Origin: Gammaproteobacteria bacterium TMED1
GTDB lineage: Bacteria > Pseudomonadota > Gammaproteobacteria > Pseudomonadales > Azotimanducaceae
Reading direction: 5' to 3'
Length of the DNA: 58,947 nt
Assembly (NCBI GenBank): GCA_002167855.2
Contig: NHBG02000020.1
Location: 532,543-591,489 of the forward strand
The notes beneath the pieces were generated by a model. That model searched no databases and had not been told where the DNA came from. It saw only the letters and a program-made list of their open reading frames with translations. Positions 27,227 through 35,667 of this stretch are shown here, in pieces. Position numbers and translations under genes: made by a program. Within the stretch, counting starts at the first letter, position 1. Every line of letters starts with the position of its first letter.

Positions 27227-28668
27227 CGTTCGAATCCTCCAGCTAAAAACTCCACCAGCTGAGGCGCATAGAAAAATAGCGCGACACAACCTACTGAGGT
27301 AATCCCTATCGCTAACAAACAGGCCAGAGGAGCCTCGGATATCTCTTTACTTCCCTTGTGTTCATATTCATCCATGAATCCCCTTATTGGTATTGGTAAC
27401 AGGTAGGCAATATTCAAAAGGGTACTAACCAAAATAACGCCGATAATGCTCCAATATTCATTTCCAATGACCCCGAGCGTCAGATACCACTTGCTCCAGA
27501 TCGCGCCAAGGGGCGGCAAACCGATAATACCCAACGCGCCAATGACAAACGCTCCCATAGTATAGGGCATACGACGACCAAGGCCACGCATATCACTGAT
27601 TTCAGTTTTGTGAGACGCCACCATGATAGCCCCAGCACAGAAAAATAATGTGATCTTAGCAAAGGCATGCATCACCAGGTGCATCGCCGCTGCAATTATA
27701 CCGAAGACATTCGCAAGCAATGCGCCCAGAACAACATAGGATAGCTGACTTACTGTTGAGTAAGCCAGACGCGCCTTGAGATTATCCTGCTGCATAGCAA
27801 TTAGTGACGCAAGAATAATAGTTATGGCTGCCACAGGCAGGAGGTATTCATTTGCACCACTTACACTCAGATTGTCGAGACCAAAAAGATAGAACGTTCC
27901 TTTTATGATCGTAAACACGCCTGCTTTCACAACTGCCACTGCGTGCAACAAGGCGCTGACCGGTGTTGGCGCAACCATTGCCGCAGGCAGCCAGCTGTGA
28001 AACGGCATCAACGCCGCCTTGCCTACACCAAAGACGAATAGCGCGTAAATAATCGCAAGCACAGGAGCCGCAACGGTATTATCAAAGACACCACCGGGCT
28101 GGAACTCCAAAGACCCGTTCAACCACCAGATCAAACTGATAGAAAGTAAAAGCAAACCCATCGACGTACTTAGCAATACGCCGAGATATATACGCCCGCT
28201 ACGACGCGCTTCTTTCGTTTGTGAGTGGGTCACCAGGGGCCAGGTAGCTAGAGTAAGTATTTCGTAAAATACAAATAGGGTGAGCATATCGCCGGAGAAC
28301 GCGATACCCATCGTGGCGGCTATCGCTACCGCGAACCAGAAATAGAATCGGGTCTGATTCTGCTCGTGATGTGCTCGCATGTAACCAATCGCATAGACGG
28401 TCGTTACTATCCAAAGGAAACTAGCCAGACAGGCAAACACGTACCCTAATGGTTCGATATGCAGAGTAAGCTTAAACCCGGGAGCGGGCTCCGCCAGGAC
28501 CGCAACTGGTGCTGCCGTCGGCAGCTGAAGCACCAGAGAAAATAGGGCAATCCCTGTCAGAATGCTGACGGTTTCCCGAATGTTCGGCCAGCGACCGGCC
28601 AAGACCACAAGCATGCCACCGATTACCGGCAGGAATAAACAGGCTAACAGCATCATGGTCGTGCTCAC
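27223..28668 (-). CDS. Mrp-type antiporter subunit D-like protein (second copy)
   Basis: A 481-residue polytopic protein of the proton-conducting NuoM/MrpD family. It shows MLTLFVFYEILTLATWPLV with the membrane Glu, then KAALMPFHSWLPAAMVAPTPVSALLHAVAVVKAG (Lys and His landmarks) and KARLAYSTVSQLSYVVLGAL. HLVMHAFAKITLFFCAGAI follows. The open frame reaches 28761, but the GTG at 28668 overlaps the upstream stop as GTGA, the arrangement seen elsewhere in this operon, and gives a normal N-terminus. It should form one ion channel of the antiporter complex in the inner membrane. Confidence 0.88.
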   Translation of the reverse strand: MSTTMMLLACLFLPVIGGMLVVLAGRWPNIRETVSILTGIALFSLVLQLPTAAPVAVLAEPAPGFKLTLHIEPLGYVFACLASFLWIVTTVYAIGYMRAHHEQNQTRFYFWFAVAIAATMGIAFSGDMLTLFVFYEILTLATWPLVTHSQTKEARRSGRIYLGVLLSTSMGLLLLSISLIWWLNGSLEFQPGGVFDNTVAAPVLAIIYALFVFGVGKAALMPFHSWLPAAMVAPTPVSALLHAVAVVKAGVFTIIKGTFYLFGLDNLSVSGANEYLLPVAAITIILASLIAMQQDNLKARLAYSTVSQLSYVVLGALLANVFGIIAAAMHLVMHAFAKITLFFCAGAIMVASHKTEISDMRGLGRRMPYTMGAFVIGALGIIGLPPLGAIWSKWYLTLGVIGNEYWSIIGVILVSTLLNIAYLLPIPIRGFMDEYEHKGSKEISEAPLACLLAIGITSVGCVALFFYAPQLVEFLAGGFER

Positions 28669-30119
28669 GGCGACACCAAAGATTGCGCAGCGCGTTCCGC
28701 AATTCCTATTGTCAAATCGGTATCGATACCAAGCCAGACAAGCATGGCGATGAGCAACCATGTAGGCAGCAGCATGTAAACTGGAACCTCTCGTCCCGCC
28801 GAGTCACCTTCCTGGAAATACAGAGTCTCAACAATACGCCAGACATAGGTAGCAGCGATTATGGACGCGGCCAAAATTGCGAGTGCGACATACCACATAT
28901 CCTTTTCCAGAGCAGCAACAATCAGATACCATTTGCTAACGAAACCCGCAGTCAAAGGCACTCCGATCAACGCGCATCCACCCAAGACAATTGCACCCAT
29001 TGTCCACGGCATCGTCCGACCCGCGCCACGAAGGTCAGACAAACTCGTCGAGCCGATGCGGAAACACAACCCCCCTACCGCAAGAAAGAGCCCGCCCTTT
29101 ATCAATCCGTGATTAAACATATGGACTATAGCGGCTGTAAGCCCCTGCGAATTAGCGAGTGCAACACCTAGCGTCATATAGCCAATCTGGGCAACACTGG
29201 AATACGCCAAAATCTTTTTTAGATCTTTCTGAAAAACAGCAATCATAGATGATACGAAAATCGCGAGTATCGACAATGGAAGCAAGATGTAATCAACGTT
29301 CAGATCATCAAATGCATAGCCAGATCCGAACACCGTGTAGAAAAATCTCAGAAGCACGTAGAGAGATATTTTAGTACTAGTAGCCGCCAGAAAAACCGTA
29401 ACTGTGGAAGGTGCATAAGTGTATGCATTGGGAAGCCATTGATGTAAGGGGAACAAGGCAATTTTAAGACTCACACCAACTGTAAGGAATGCAAAGGCGG
29501 CCTGGACTGTTGTCGTATCTCGCAGCTCAGGAAGACTGCTTGCCAGATCAACCATGTTAAGAGTGCCTGTCATCATGTAAAGCAAGCCTATCGAGATCAG
29601 GATAAAGGTAGCACCGACAGTACCCATAACCAGGTACTGAAAACTTGCCATAAGTGCGCGTCGATCTCTGCCCAAAGCAATCAATGAATAGGTCGATAAC
29701 GAGGCAATCTCAAGGAACACAAATACATTGAACGCATCTCCTGTAGCCACGATACCCAGCGAACCCGTTAGACAAAGCAGGAACATGCACCAAAAAAGGT
29801 TTATTTGGTCTTCCTGAATTTCACTAGAGACACTGTCATGTGCCCAAACTACAACTAAAGTCGCAACCAAGGTAACGAGAAGGAGTATATAACCGCCGAG
29901 GGGATCAATATGTAAAGAGATTCCCCATGGTGGAGCCCAGCCACCCAGAACATAAAAAATATCTCCAACCCCGAGCACAGCGAGCAATATAACTATTGCA
30001 CAGCACAATGCGGCAAGAGAACCAAAAAAAGCAATCAACCAAGCATAACGGGGGATAACGAGGCATAAGGGTGCAAGAACCAGAGGAATGACGACTTGAA
30101 GTATCGCTATATGTTCCAC
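28665..30119 (-). CDS. mrpD: Mrp antiporter subunit D
   Basis: A 484-residue membrane protein most similar in layout to standard MrpD/MnhD: about 14 helices, FNVFVFLEIASLSTYSLIALG with the conserved Glu, FPLHQWLPNAYTYAPSTVTVFLAATSTKISLYVLLR with the Lys, and KILAYSSVAQIGYMTLGVAL. HMFNHGLIKGGLFLAVGGL is also present. It follows mrpC immediately, the canonical C-D order. In the antiporter, MrpD couples proton influx to Na+ or K+ efflux. The gene symbol is given by position; the two downstream paralogues make exact correspondence less certain. Confidence 0.92.
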   Translation of the reverse strand: MEHIAILQVVIPLVLAPLCLVIPRYAWLIAFFGSLAALCCAIVILLAVLGVGDIFYVLGGWAPPWGISLHIDPLGGYILLLVTLVATLVVVWAHDSVSSEIQEDQINLFWCMFLLCLTGSLGIVATGDAFNVFVFLEIASLSTYSLIALGRDRRALMASFQYLVMGTVGATFILISIGLLYMMTGTLNMVDLASSLPELRDTTTVQAAFAFLTVGVSLKIALFPLHQWLPNAYTYAPSTVTVFLAATSTKISLYVLLRFFYTVFGSGYAFDDLNVDYILLPLSILAIFVSSMIAVFQKDLKKILAYSSVAQIGYMTLGVALANSQGLTAAIVHMFNHGLIKGGLFLAVGGLCFRIGSTSLSDLRGAGRTMPWTMGAIVLGGCALIGVPLTAGFVSKWYLIVAALEKDMWYVALAILAASIIAATYVWRIVETLYFQEGDSAGREVPVYMLLPTWLLIAMLVWLGIDTDLTIGIAERAAQSLVSP

Positions 30120-30121
30120 GA

Positions 30122-30475
30122 TTAGCCGTCTCCGTCCTTAGCTTGAATTTGGTTCTCATCGATAGTGCCGTAAGCCTCGTTAATCCTCACAATTAACGCC
30201 AGCGCTAGCGAGGTTGTTGCAACGCCAACTACGATTGCTGTGAGAATTAGAACATGAGGTAAAGGATTAGCGTATTCGGTAAAACCCTCAGCCAATATGG
30301 GTGCCGTTGCACCGCGCACCGCACCTATAGAGATAAAAAGGACGAAAACAGAGGTCTGGAATACGTTAAGCCCAATGACCTTACGAGCAAGGTTATCCCT
30401 ACAGATGACTATGTAGAGCCCTATCATCATTAAAAAGATAACGATCCAATAATTATAGTGACTGAACCAACTCAT
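30122..30475 (-). CDS. mrpC: Mrp antiporter subunit C (NuoK-like)
   Basis: A 117-residue three-helix protein homologous to NuoK/MnhC. The landmarks are GLYIVICRDNLARKVIGLNVFQTSVFVLFI in the first two helices and NPLPHVLILTAIVVGVATTSLALALIVRINE in the third, which includes PLPHVLILTAIVVG, nearly invariant in MrpC. It starts by a 4-base overlap with mrpB and ends three bases before mrpD. It is a structural part of the membrane ion path. Confidence 0.95.
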   Translation of the reverse strand: MSWFSHYNYWIVIFLMMIGLYIVICRDNLARKVIGLNVFQTSVFVLFISIGAVRGATAPILAEGFTEYANPLPHVLILTAIVVGVATTSLALALIVRINEAYGTIDENQIQAKDGDG

Positions 30476-30891
30476 TTTGCATCTCGTCCAACAAAAGCAT
30501 AGAAAATAGCAACCATAACAGCTGCAACAGTAATGCCGACGCCTAGCTCAATTAAGATAATTCCGATATGTTGGCCAGTCAGCTGGTCACTTCCAAGGAC
30601 GCTATAATTAAGGAATTCTGCACCTAGAAAAAGGGAGGCCAATCCTGTTGCAGCGAATAAGAGTAAGCCCATTGCCATAAGGAACCGAATAAAGACATCT
30701 GGTATTAATTGACGAGTTTTCTTAAGCCCATGAACTAATGCATATAGAATTATGCCAACAGCTACAATGACTCCAGCTTGGAAACCTCCACCTGGACCAA
30801 AGTCTCCATGGAACTGAACATAAAAGCCAAAAAGAACAATTATCGGCAGAAACAAATTTGCGACTTCACGTACAATAAAATTATTCTTCAC
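30472..30891 (-). CDS. mrpB: Mrp antiporter subunit B
   Basis: A 139-residue MnhB-type membrane protein with four helices. The signature is FYVQFHGDFGPGGGFQAGVIVAVGIILYAL near residues 25-55, with the Gly-rich GDFGPGGGFQ turn typical of the family. NYSVLGSDQLTGQHIGIILIELGVGITVA follows. The open frame reaches 30942, but the GTG at 30891 has AGGAG six bases upstream and gives the usual length. That start overlaps the upstream MrpA-C-terminal-like gene by 11 bases. Confidence 0.93.
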   Translation of the reverse strand: MKNNFIVREVANLFLPIIVLFGFYVQFHGDFGPGGGFQAGVIVAVGIILYALVHGLKKTRQLIPDVFIRFLMAMGLLLFAATGLASLFLGAEFLNYSVLGSDQLTGQHIGIILIELGVGITVAAVMVAIFYAFVGRDAK

Positions 30892-31405
30892 CGGATTCTC
30901 CTGACGTGCGCCTCCGTTTGCGGCCAAGTAGTAGCAGAACACCCACCCCAGCTGTAAAAATCACAGTTACCTCTCCAAGCGTATCGTATCCTCGATAACT
31001 CGCCAGTACAGCAGTCACTAAATTCGGTACGCCCGTTTCCTTCTTACCATCTTTTATGTATTTCGGAGCTACGTGCAGATTTGCCGGCGCTTGGGGATCA
31101 CCAAACTCAGGCATATCTCGAGTTGCATAAACTAAAAGGGCACCCGTTAAAATAACAACCAGGAAAGGCAAGGGCTGGAAATTAAGTGTACTAGAGTCAT
31201 TATGGCGCGCAGACACCTTTGAAAGCATGGCCAAGAATAATACAGTTGTAATTCCGGCCCCTACAGCAGCCTCGGTAAATGCTACGTCGACGGCATCCAG
31301 CAGCACAAACAAGGCTGTGGTCAACAAACTATAAATTCCAGTCAGCATCGATGCTACAAATAGGCCACGTACACATAGAAGAGCAATCGCTGTAACGGCA
31401 AGCAT
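30881..31405 (-). CDS. MbhD/MbhE-like protein (detached MrpA C-terminal domain)
   Basis: A 174-residue membrane protein corresponding to the C-terminal part of MrpA, that is MbhD (DUF4040) followed by MbhE. The MbhD part has YSLLTTALFVLLDAVDVAFTEAAVGAGITTVLFLAML with the DVAFTEAAVGAG signature. The MbhE part has FGDPQAPANLHVAPKYI, then NLVTAVLASYRGYDTLGEVTVIFTAGVGVL, again almost invariant in the family. In most bacteria this domain is fused to a NuoL-like MrpA; here it is a separate gene. It lies between mrpG and mrpB. Confidence 0.88.
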   Translation of the reverse strand: MLAVTAIALLCVRGLFVASMLTGIYSLLTTALFVLLDAVDVAFTEAAVGAGITTVLFLAMLSKVSARHNDSSTLNFQPLPFLVVILTGALLVYATRDMPEFGDPQAPANLHVAPKYIKDGKKETGVPNLVTAVLASYRGYDTLGEVTVIFTAGVGVLLLLGRKRRRTSGESGEE

Positions 31406-31425
31406 ACTAAGCAGACATATATTTA

Positions 31426-31749
31426 TCAGTTGCTCGATGGGTCGTTCTCCTCATCAAGTTCTGCTGTCAAACCACTATCTAGCGCTGCTCGAGCTAAAGC
31501 GTGGGTCGCAGTTGGTCCAGTAATAACGATAATCACGAGGATCAAGAAAAGCTTGATGGTGATGAGAGTGAATCCAGCCTGTAACATCAGACCGAGTATC
31601 AATGCACCAGCCCCCAAGGAGTCCAAAATTCCCACAGCATGAATCCTACTAAAATAATCTGGAAGACGGAGCACTCCAACCCCTGCAATGATGCAGAAAC
31701 TGCTACCAAAAATAATCAAAGCCCAACTCAGCAGATCAACGATACTCAT
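31426..31749 (-). CDS. mrpG: Mrp antiporter subunit G
   Basis: A 107-residue three-helix protein of the MnhG/PhaG family. It has FCIIAGVGVLRLPDYFSRIHAVGILDSLGAGALILGL near residues 17-55, with the conserved RLPDYFSRIHA motif, and LILVIIVITGPTATHALARAAL in the last helix. It overlaps mrpF by 4 bases and is followed after 20 bases by the MbhD/E-like gene. The C-terminus is acidic. MrpG is essential for assembly in studied Mrp systems. Confidence 0.95.
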   Translation of the reverse strand: MSIVDLLSWALIIFGSSFCIIAGVGVLRLPDYFSRIHAVGILDSLGAGALILGLMLQAGFTLITIKLFLILVIIVITGPTATHALARAALDSGLTAELDEENDPSSN

Positions 31750-32018
31750 CCTTCATCTTCCTCGCCAAGGTCACCAAACCGGAAAAATTTCAATATCGCG
31801 AGCATACCGACAAAATTGATCAAAGCGTAAAGCAGGGCGATATCGAGAAATTCTGGCCTAGAAGTCAGGAATCCCAATAACGCGATTAATAAAACCGTTG
31901 CGGTGCCAACTCCGTTGATTGCCAAAATTCTATCTACAAATGTTGGACCCATGAAGGCTCTTACTAGCATGAGTAAGACGACAACAAGGAGCGCGATCGT
32001 AGCTACTAGGAACATCAT
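31746..32018 (-). CDS. mrpF: Mrp antiporter subunit F
   Basis: A 90-residue protein of the MnhF/PhaF family with three predicted helices. The conserved stretch is MLVRAFMGPTFVDRILAINGVGTATVLLIALLG, with GPTFVDRILAIN as the hallmark, then FLDIALLYALINFVGMLAILKF. It overlaps both mrpE and mrpG by four bases, a tight coupled arrangement. Confidence 0.95.
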   Translation of the reverse strand: MMFLVATIALLVVVLLMLVRAFMGPTFVDRILAINGVGTATVLLIALLGFLTSRPEFLDIALLYALINFVGMLAILKFFRFGDLGEEDEG

Positions 32019-32515
32019 TTCACATTGTCTACTGTAGACAACCTCTCCAGTTTTGCTACCCTTTCGTTCATCTTATCGCTGCAAATGTCATCCGCAAAAG
32101 TCTTCGCCATGGAATGGACTGTAAACCCATCCGGGTCCACATCTACCGTCAACGTACCGGGCGTCAACGTGATAGAATTGGCGTATATTGCTTTGGCCAA
32201 GTCGCTCGATTGGTTAGCCTTGGTGTGGATGATCTGGCGATGTAATTCCATCTTTGGTGCTAATATAATTTTAGCCAACAAAATATTAGAGACTATAATT
32301 TCCCAAGTAAGCCAGACCAAATAGAGTGGATATCCCCGTAAGATTTGTAATCTGGCCCCATCTGTAGTTAATAATTTCAGATGGATCGTGAGCCAGACTA
32401 CGAAAAACGTTGATAATATGCCGAACGACACTTGCAAAAAATTGAAATATCCAGAGAGGCTAAGCCACAGCAGCATTAAGCCAAATGCAGCAATAACCAT
32501 TGAATGATACATCAT
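32015..32515 (-). CDS. mrpE: Mrp antiporter subunit E
   Basis: A 166-residue MnhE/PhaE-type protein and the first gene of the antiporter operon. Two N-terminal helices (AAFGLMLLWLSLSGYFNFLQVSFGILSTFFVVWL) are followed by PLYLVWLTWEIIVSNILLAKIIL. The soluble domain carries LAKAIYANSITLTPGTLTVDVD, strongly conserved in MrpE. The open frame extends upstream to 32620, but the double ATG at 32515/32512 gives the family length. The promoter should lie in the 225-base divergent gap to the acyl-CoA dehydrogenase gene. Confidence 0.9.
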   Translation of the reverse strand: MMYHSMVIAAFGLMLLWLSLSGYFNFLQVSFGILSTFFVVWLTIHLKLLTTDGARLQILRGYPLYLVWLTWEIIVSNILLAKIILAPKMELHRQIIHTKANQSSDLAKAIYANSITLTPGTLTVDVDPDGFTVHSMAKTFADDICSDKMNERVAKLERLSTVDNVK

Positions 32516-32739
32516 CTTCAAAATCGATTTCCTCAAACTAACAAGAAGCCAACACAAGCCTAGACCTAGTATATCGCGATGCCGACAGAGCGGTCGAGCA
32601 AGCCGATCAAATTTGTGCAAAATCTGACAATCTAGTGGTCTGTTGACATTTTTTTATCGTATGCGGAGGACAGTGGTGCAACAAAAGCAGTAACAGTGTA
32701 TGTTTAGTTTATTCATTAAGCCCAAAGAGGAGAGCTTAG

Positions 32740-33942
32740 GTGTCACTAGATTTGTTCCGCGAAGAAACGCGATCATGGCTCGAAGATAATTGCCCAAAAA
32801 CCATGCGAACGCCGATGCCAGGCGATGAAATGCCATTTCCTGGACGTAGAGCAACCTTTAAGAATCCCGAGACAAAAGTATGGTTAGATCGCATGGCTGA
32901 AAGAGGTTGGACTGTGCCTCACTGGCCTAAGGAGTACGGGGGAGGAGGACTGAGTATAGAAGAGATGCAGGTCTTACGGGAAGAGATGGAAAAAATCTCT
33001 GCAAGACCAGCTTTATTAGGCGGTATGGGCGTCACGATGATCGGCCCCGCACTATTAGAATTCGGGACTGAAGAGCAGAAAAAAGAGCACTTAACAAAGA
33101 TTTGTAGCGGTGAAATCTGGTGGTGCCAGGGCTACAGCGAGCCCAATTCAGGCTCGGATCTTGCCAGTCTTCAGACACGAGCGGTTGTTGATGGAGACGA
33201 ATATACAATTAATGGGTCAAAAATTTGGACCTCTGGCGCAGATAAAGCAGATTGGATCTACTGTCTAGTCAGAACCGACTTCGATGTACCTAAACACGAT
33301 GGTATTTCCTTTATACTGTTCGATATAAACCAGCCAGGCGTCTCGGTAAAGCCCATTAAGCTTATCAGTGGATTGTCCCCCTTTTGTGAGACCTTTTTTG
33401 ATGATGCGAAAGCATTGAGGAAAAATATTATTGGCGAGGTTAATAAAGGGTGGACAGTTGCCAAGAGACTGCTCCAATATGAACGAACCTCTATTGGAGG
33501 TGGCGTTGGCGGTGTGACGGCCAAAGGGTCCAAGCAGCCCCAAAAGACACTCAGCCACATTGCTGTTGAACGACTCGGCAAGAGCGAGGGCAAGCTCTCT
33601 GACTTGGGTCTGCGCGATGATATCACTAGACATCTGATGGATGACAAAAGCTTCGCACTAACCGTTCACAGAAACACAGAGGAATCGCAGTCTACGACCG
33701 CGCCTACATTTTCCTCGTCAATGTTTAAGCTTTACGGAACGGAGCAAAATAAGAAAAAATATGAGCTGCTCCTGAGAATAGCAGGTACTGACCTCCTTGG
33801 TTGGGAGGGAGATGGCTTTGAAAAAGAAGATATCGATCAGACTAGGGACTGGCTTCGAAGCAAGGCCAATTCGATAGAGGGAGGTACAACAGAAGTGCAA
33901 TACAATATCATTGCAAAGCGCGTGCTTGGATTACCCGATTGA
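32740..33942 (+). CDS. Acyl-CoA dehydrogenase family protein (A)
   Basis: A 400-residue FAD flavoprotein of the acyl-CoA dehydrogenase family, which introduces the 2,3-double bond in acyl-CoAs. The N-terminal helical domain ends near WPKEYGGGGLS. The middle beta domain has WWCQGYSEPNSGSDLASLQT (FAD contacts). The C-terminal helical domain ends SIEGGTTEVQYNIIAKRVLGLP. It starts at GTG 32740 with AGGAG seven bases upstream. Length is normal. The substrate is not predictable; polycyclic or branched acyl chains are possible for this subgroup. Confidence 0.92.
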   Translation: MSLDLFREETRSWLEDNCPKTMRTPMPGDEMPFPGRRATFKNPETKVWLDRMAERGWTVPHWPKEYGGGGLSIEEMQVLREEMEKISARPALLGGMGVTMIGPALLEFGTEEQKKEHLTKICSGEIWWCQGYSEPNSGSDLASLQTRAVVDGDEYTINGSKIWTSGADKADWIYCLVRTDFDVPKHDGISFILFDINQPGVSVKPIKLISGLSPFCETFFDDAKALRKNIIGEVNKGWTVAKRLLQYERTSIGGGVGGVTAKGSKQPQKTLSHIAVERLGKSEGKLSDLGLRDDITRHLMDDKSFALTVHRNTEESQSTTAPTFSSSMFKLYGTEQNKKKYELLLRIAGTDLLGWEGDGFEKEDIDQTRDWLRSKANSIEGGTTEVQYNIIAKRVLGLPD

Positions 33943-34141
33943 TACATTTTGTGTTTTGGGATACTCGGCTTCGTAAATAAAATCTTCGCCAAAAAATAGA
34001 AAACCTGCGGCACAGAAATTCCGTTTAGCTTTAAAAAGGCCAACGCTTCTCTCATCTAATTATGTCTGTTACTGGAGTGGCCCGCTGATTAGTATTAAGC
34101 CGATACCCATAAGCCCCATTGGAAAGGGTTACCTTTTTGGG

Positions 34142-34588
34142 ATGCCGCATCCGCCAGGGGGCATTTTTCTTCATAATGCGATCTCTCATTTAGAAGAATT
34201 CGGTATTACAGCCATCGTATCCTTACTTGACCATCTCGATGTAGCCGTCCTCGGATTGAGTGAAGAAGCATATATCTGCAAAATCCATGGAATAAAGTTC
34301 CTGAATTTACCAATTCCAGATAGGTCAGTACCAAGATCATCGGAAGAATATCTAAAGATAATTGAAGAAACCTATGAGCTTCTCTTAAGTGGAGGAAAAG
34401 TTCTGACGCACTGCATGGCCGGGATCGGTAGGACAGGCCTTTTTAATGCATCCCTAATGATTCGCCACGGCATAGAATCTGAAGATGCCTTCAAAACGGC
34501 GTCTAAGGCACGAGGCGTAGTAGTTCCCGATACTCGGCTACAAAAAGAATGGGTTATTGCGCACCAATGGTTATTGCAAAAGAAATAA
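34142..34588 (+). CDS. Dual-specificity/tyrosine phosphatase-like protein
   Basis: A small cytoplasmic phosphatase of the cysteine-dependent tyrosine/dual-specificity class. The P-loop HCMAGIGRTG gives Cys91 and Arg97, and Asp60 in IPDRSVP is the likely general acid. From the ATG at 34142 it has 148 residues, yet the frame stays open upstream and encodes GKGYLFG directly before it. That looks like the usual N-terminal strand of the family, so translation may begin upstream at a non-standard codon (a CTG at 34085 has GGAG seven bases before it). The target is unknown, and no kinase gene is nearby. Confidence 0.8.
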   Translation: MPHPPGGIFLHNAISHLEEFGITAIVSLLDHLDVAVLGLSEEAYICKIHGIKFLNLPIPDRSVPRSSEEYLKIIEETYELLLSGGKVLTHCMAGIGRTGLFNASLMIRHGIESEDAFKTASKARGVVVPDTRLQKEWVIAHQWLLQKK

Positions 34589-34611
34589 GGGAGCTAAAAT
34601 TTCATATCTCG

Positions 34612-35613
34612 TTACACGCGATAAACCCTCTCTGCCGTTCCATGAAACAGCTGATGCTTTTCGTCGCCAGAGAAATCTGAAACGATTTTTTTCAACGCAT
34701 TAAATAGAACATGATAAGAGATTGATGCTCGATCAACCGGAAAATTACTCTCCATCATGCAACGGTCGACGCCAAAGCATTCAATCGCATGAAGAAAATA
34801 CGGCCGTTGAGCTTCAACAAACTCATCAGAGGTTGCTGGCCTGCTTCCTAGATCCCAACCAAAGCCATTAACAGGCATTGCCAAACCTCCAATCTTTGCT
34901 ACCACATTGTCGCACTTTGCAATCTCTACAAGATCTTTGGACCAAGTAGCAAAGATATCATCGCGACAATTTGCGTAGGGCCCAACCCCTACTGGGGTAC
35001 CGAAATGATCTAAAACCAGTTGTGTCTCAGAGACTGCGGCAGCCATCCTCGCAAAATCCTTATTACGGTTATGATAGTGGTAGGTGTCGTAGATAAATCC
35101 TTGTCGACCCAACACTTTTAGACCTCTTCTAAAACTGGTTTGGTCATACAGATCTTGCGCGCCATCTCGTGCTGAGTGACCAAAGGGGAATGGTTCTTCC
35201 ATCCAAGCACCAGCATGTCGAATCCCGCGAAATAGGCCATGTCCGGCTTCAAGATGCGCTTCTAGAACCTTGTTCACATCTTCCCCGAGACGAAGATCGG
35301 CATGAGCAACAATACCGGCTATCTCCGTATTTGAATGTTTTTTTGCCTCACAAGCCTGCTGAAAGACAAACTCTGTTTCGCCGACCGGCCGCATTTCGGG
35401 GGGCCCCTCTTGGTCATAATGCGAACCACATTCCATGTAAACGGTCTTAATAACGTTATGTCCGGACCTCGTATCAGAGAGCAATTCCTCAACTTCATAC
35501 TTATCGTCCCCGCGAGTCCAGAGATGATGGTGCGCATCTACTATAGGCAGCTCCGGTTCAACGATCTCCTCAATTACTTGAGCCAGCCAATCATCCGTTC
35601 CAGAATCAGGCAT
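34612..35613 (-). CDS. Amidohydrolase family 2 (TIM-barrel) protein
   Basis: A 333-residue metal-dependent hydrolase of the amidohydrolase-related group (COG3618 type), acting on lactones or small carboxylates. The metal motif is VDAHHHLWTRGD near residue 26. IRHAGAWMEE in the middle and LVLDHFGTPVG supply further ligands. The late CMMESNFPVDR carries the final Asp region typical of these lactonase-like proteins. It precedes nothing on its own strand and is followed upstream by an acyl-CoA dehydrogenase gene 54 bases away, possibly co-transcribed. A sugar lactonase role is possible but unproven. Confidence 0.85.
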   Translation of the reverse strand: MPDSGTDDWLAQVIEEIVEPELPIVDAHHHLWTRGDDKYEVEELLSDTRSGHNVIKTVYMECGSHYDQEGPPEMRPVGETEFVFQQACEAKKHSNTEIAGIVAHADLRLGEDVNKVLEAHLEAGHGLFRGIRHAGAWMEEPFPFGHSARDGAQDLYDQTSFRRGLKVLGRQGFIYDTYHYHNRNKDFARMAAAVSETQLVLDHFGTPVGVGPYANCRDDIFATWSKDLVEIAKCDNVVAKIGGLAMPVNGFGWDLGSRPATSDEFVEAQRPYFLHAIECFGVDRCMMESNFPVDRASISYHVLFNALKKIVSDFSGDEKHQLFHGTAERVYRV

Positions 35614-35667
35614 ACTTATTCTCCATACAAAATCAAAGTAGACATAGTTAAGCTTCTTAAATTATCC

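Noticed and set aside
28683-29171. Plus-strand open frame of 162 codons inside the antiporter operon
   Set aside because: It is an antisense shadow of the MrpD gene, rich in residues typical of reversed membrane-protein codons.
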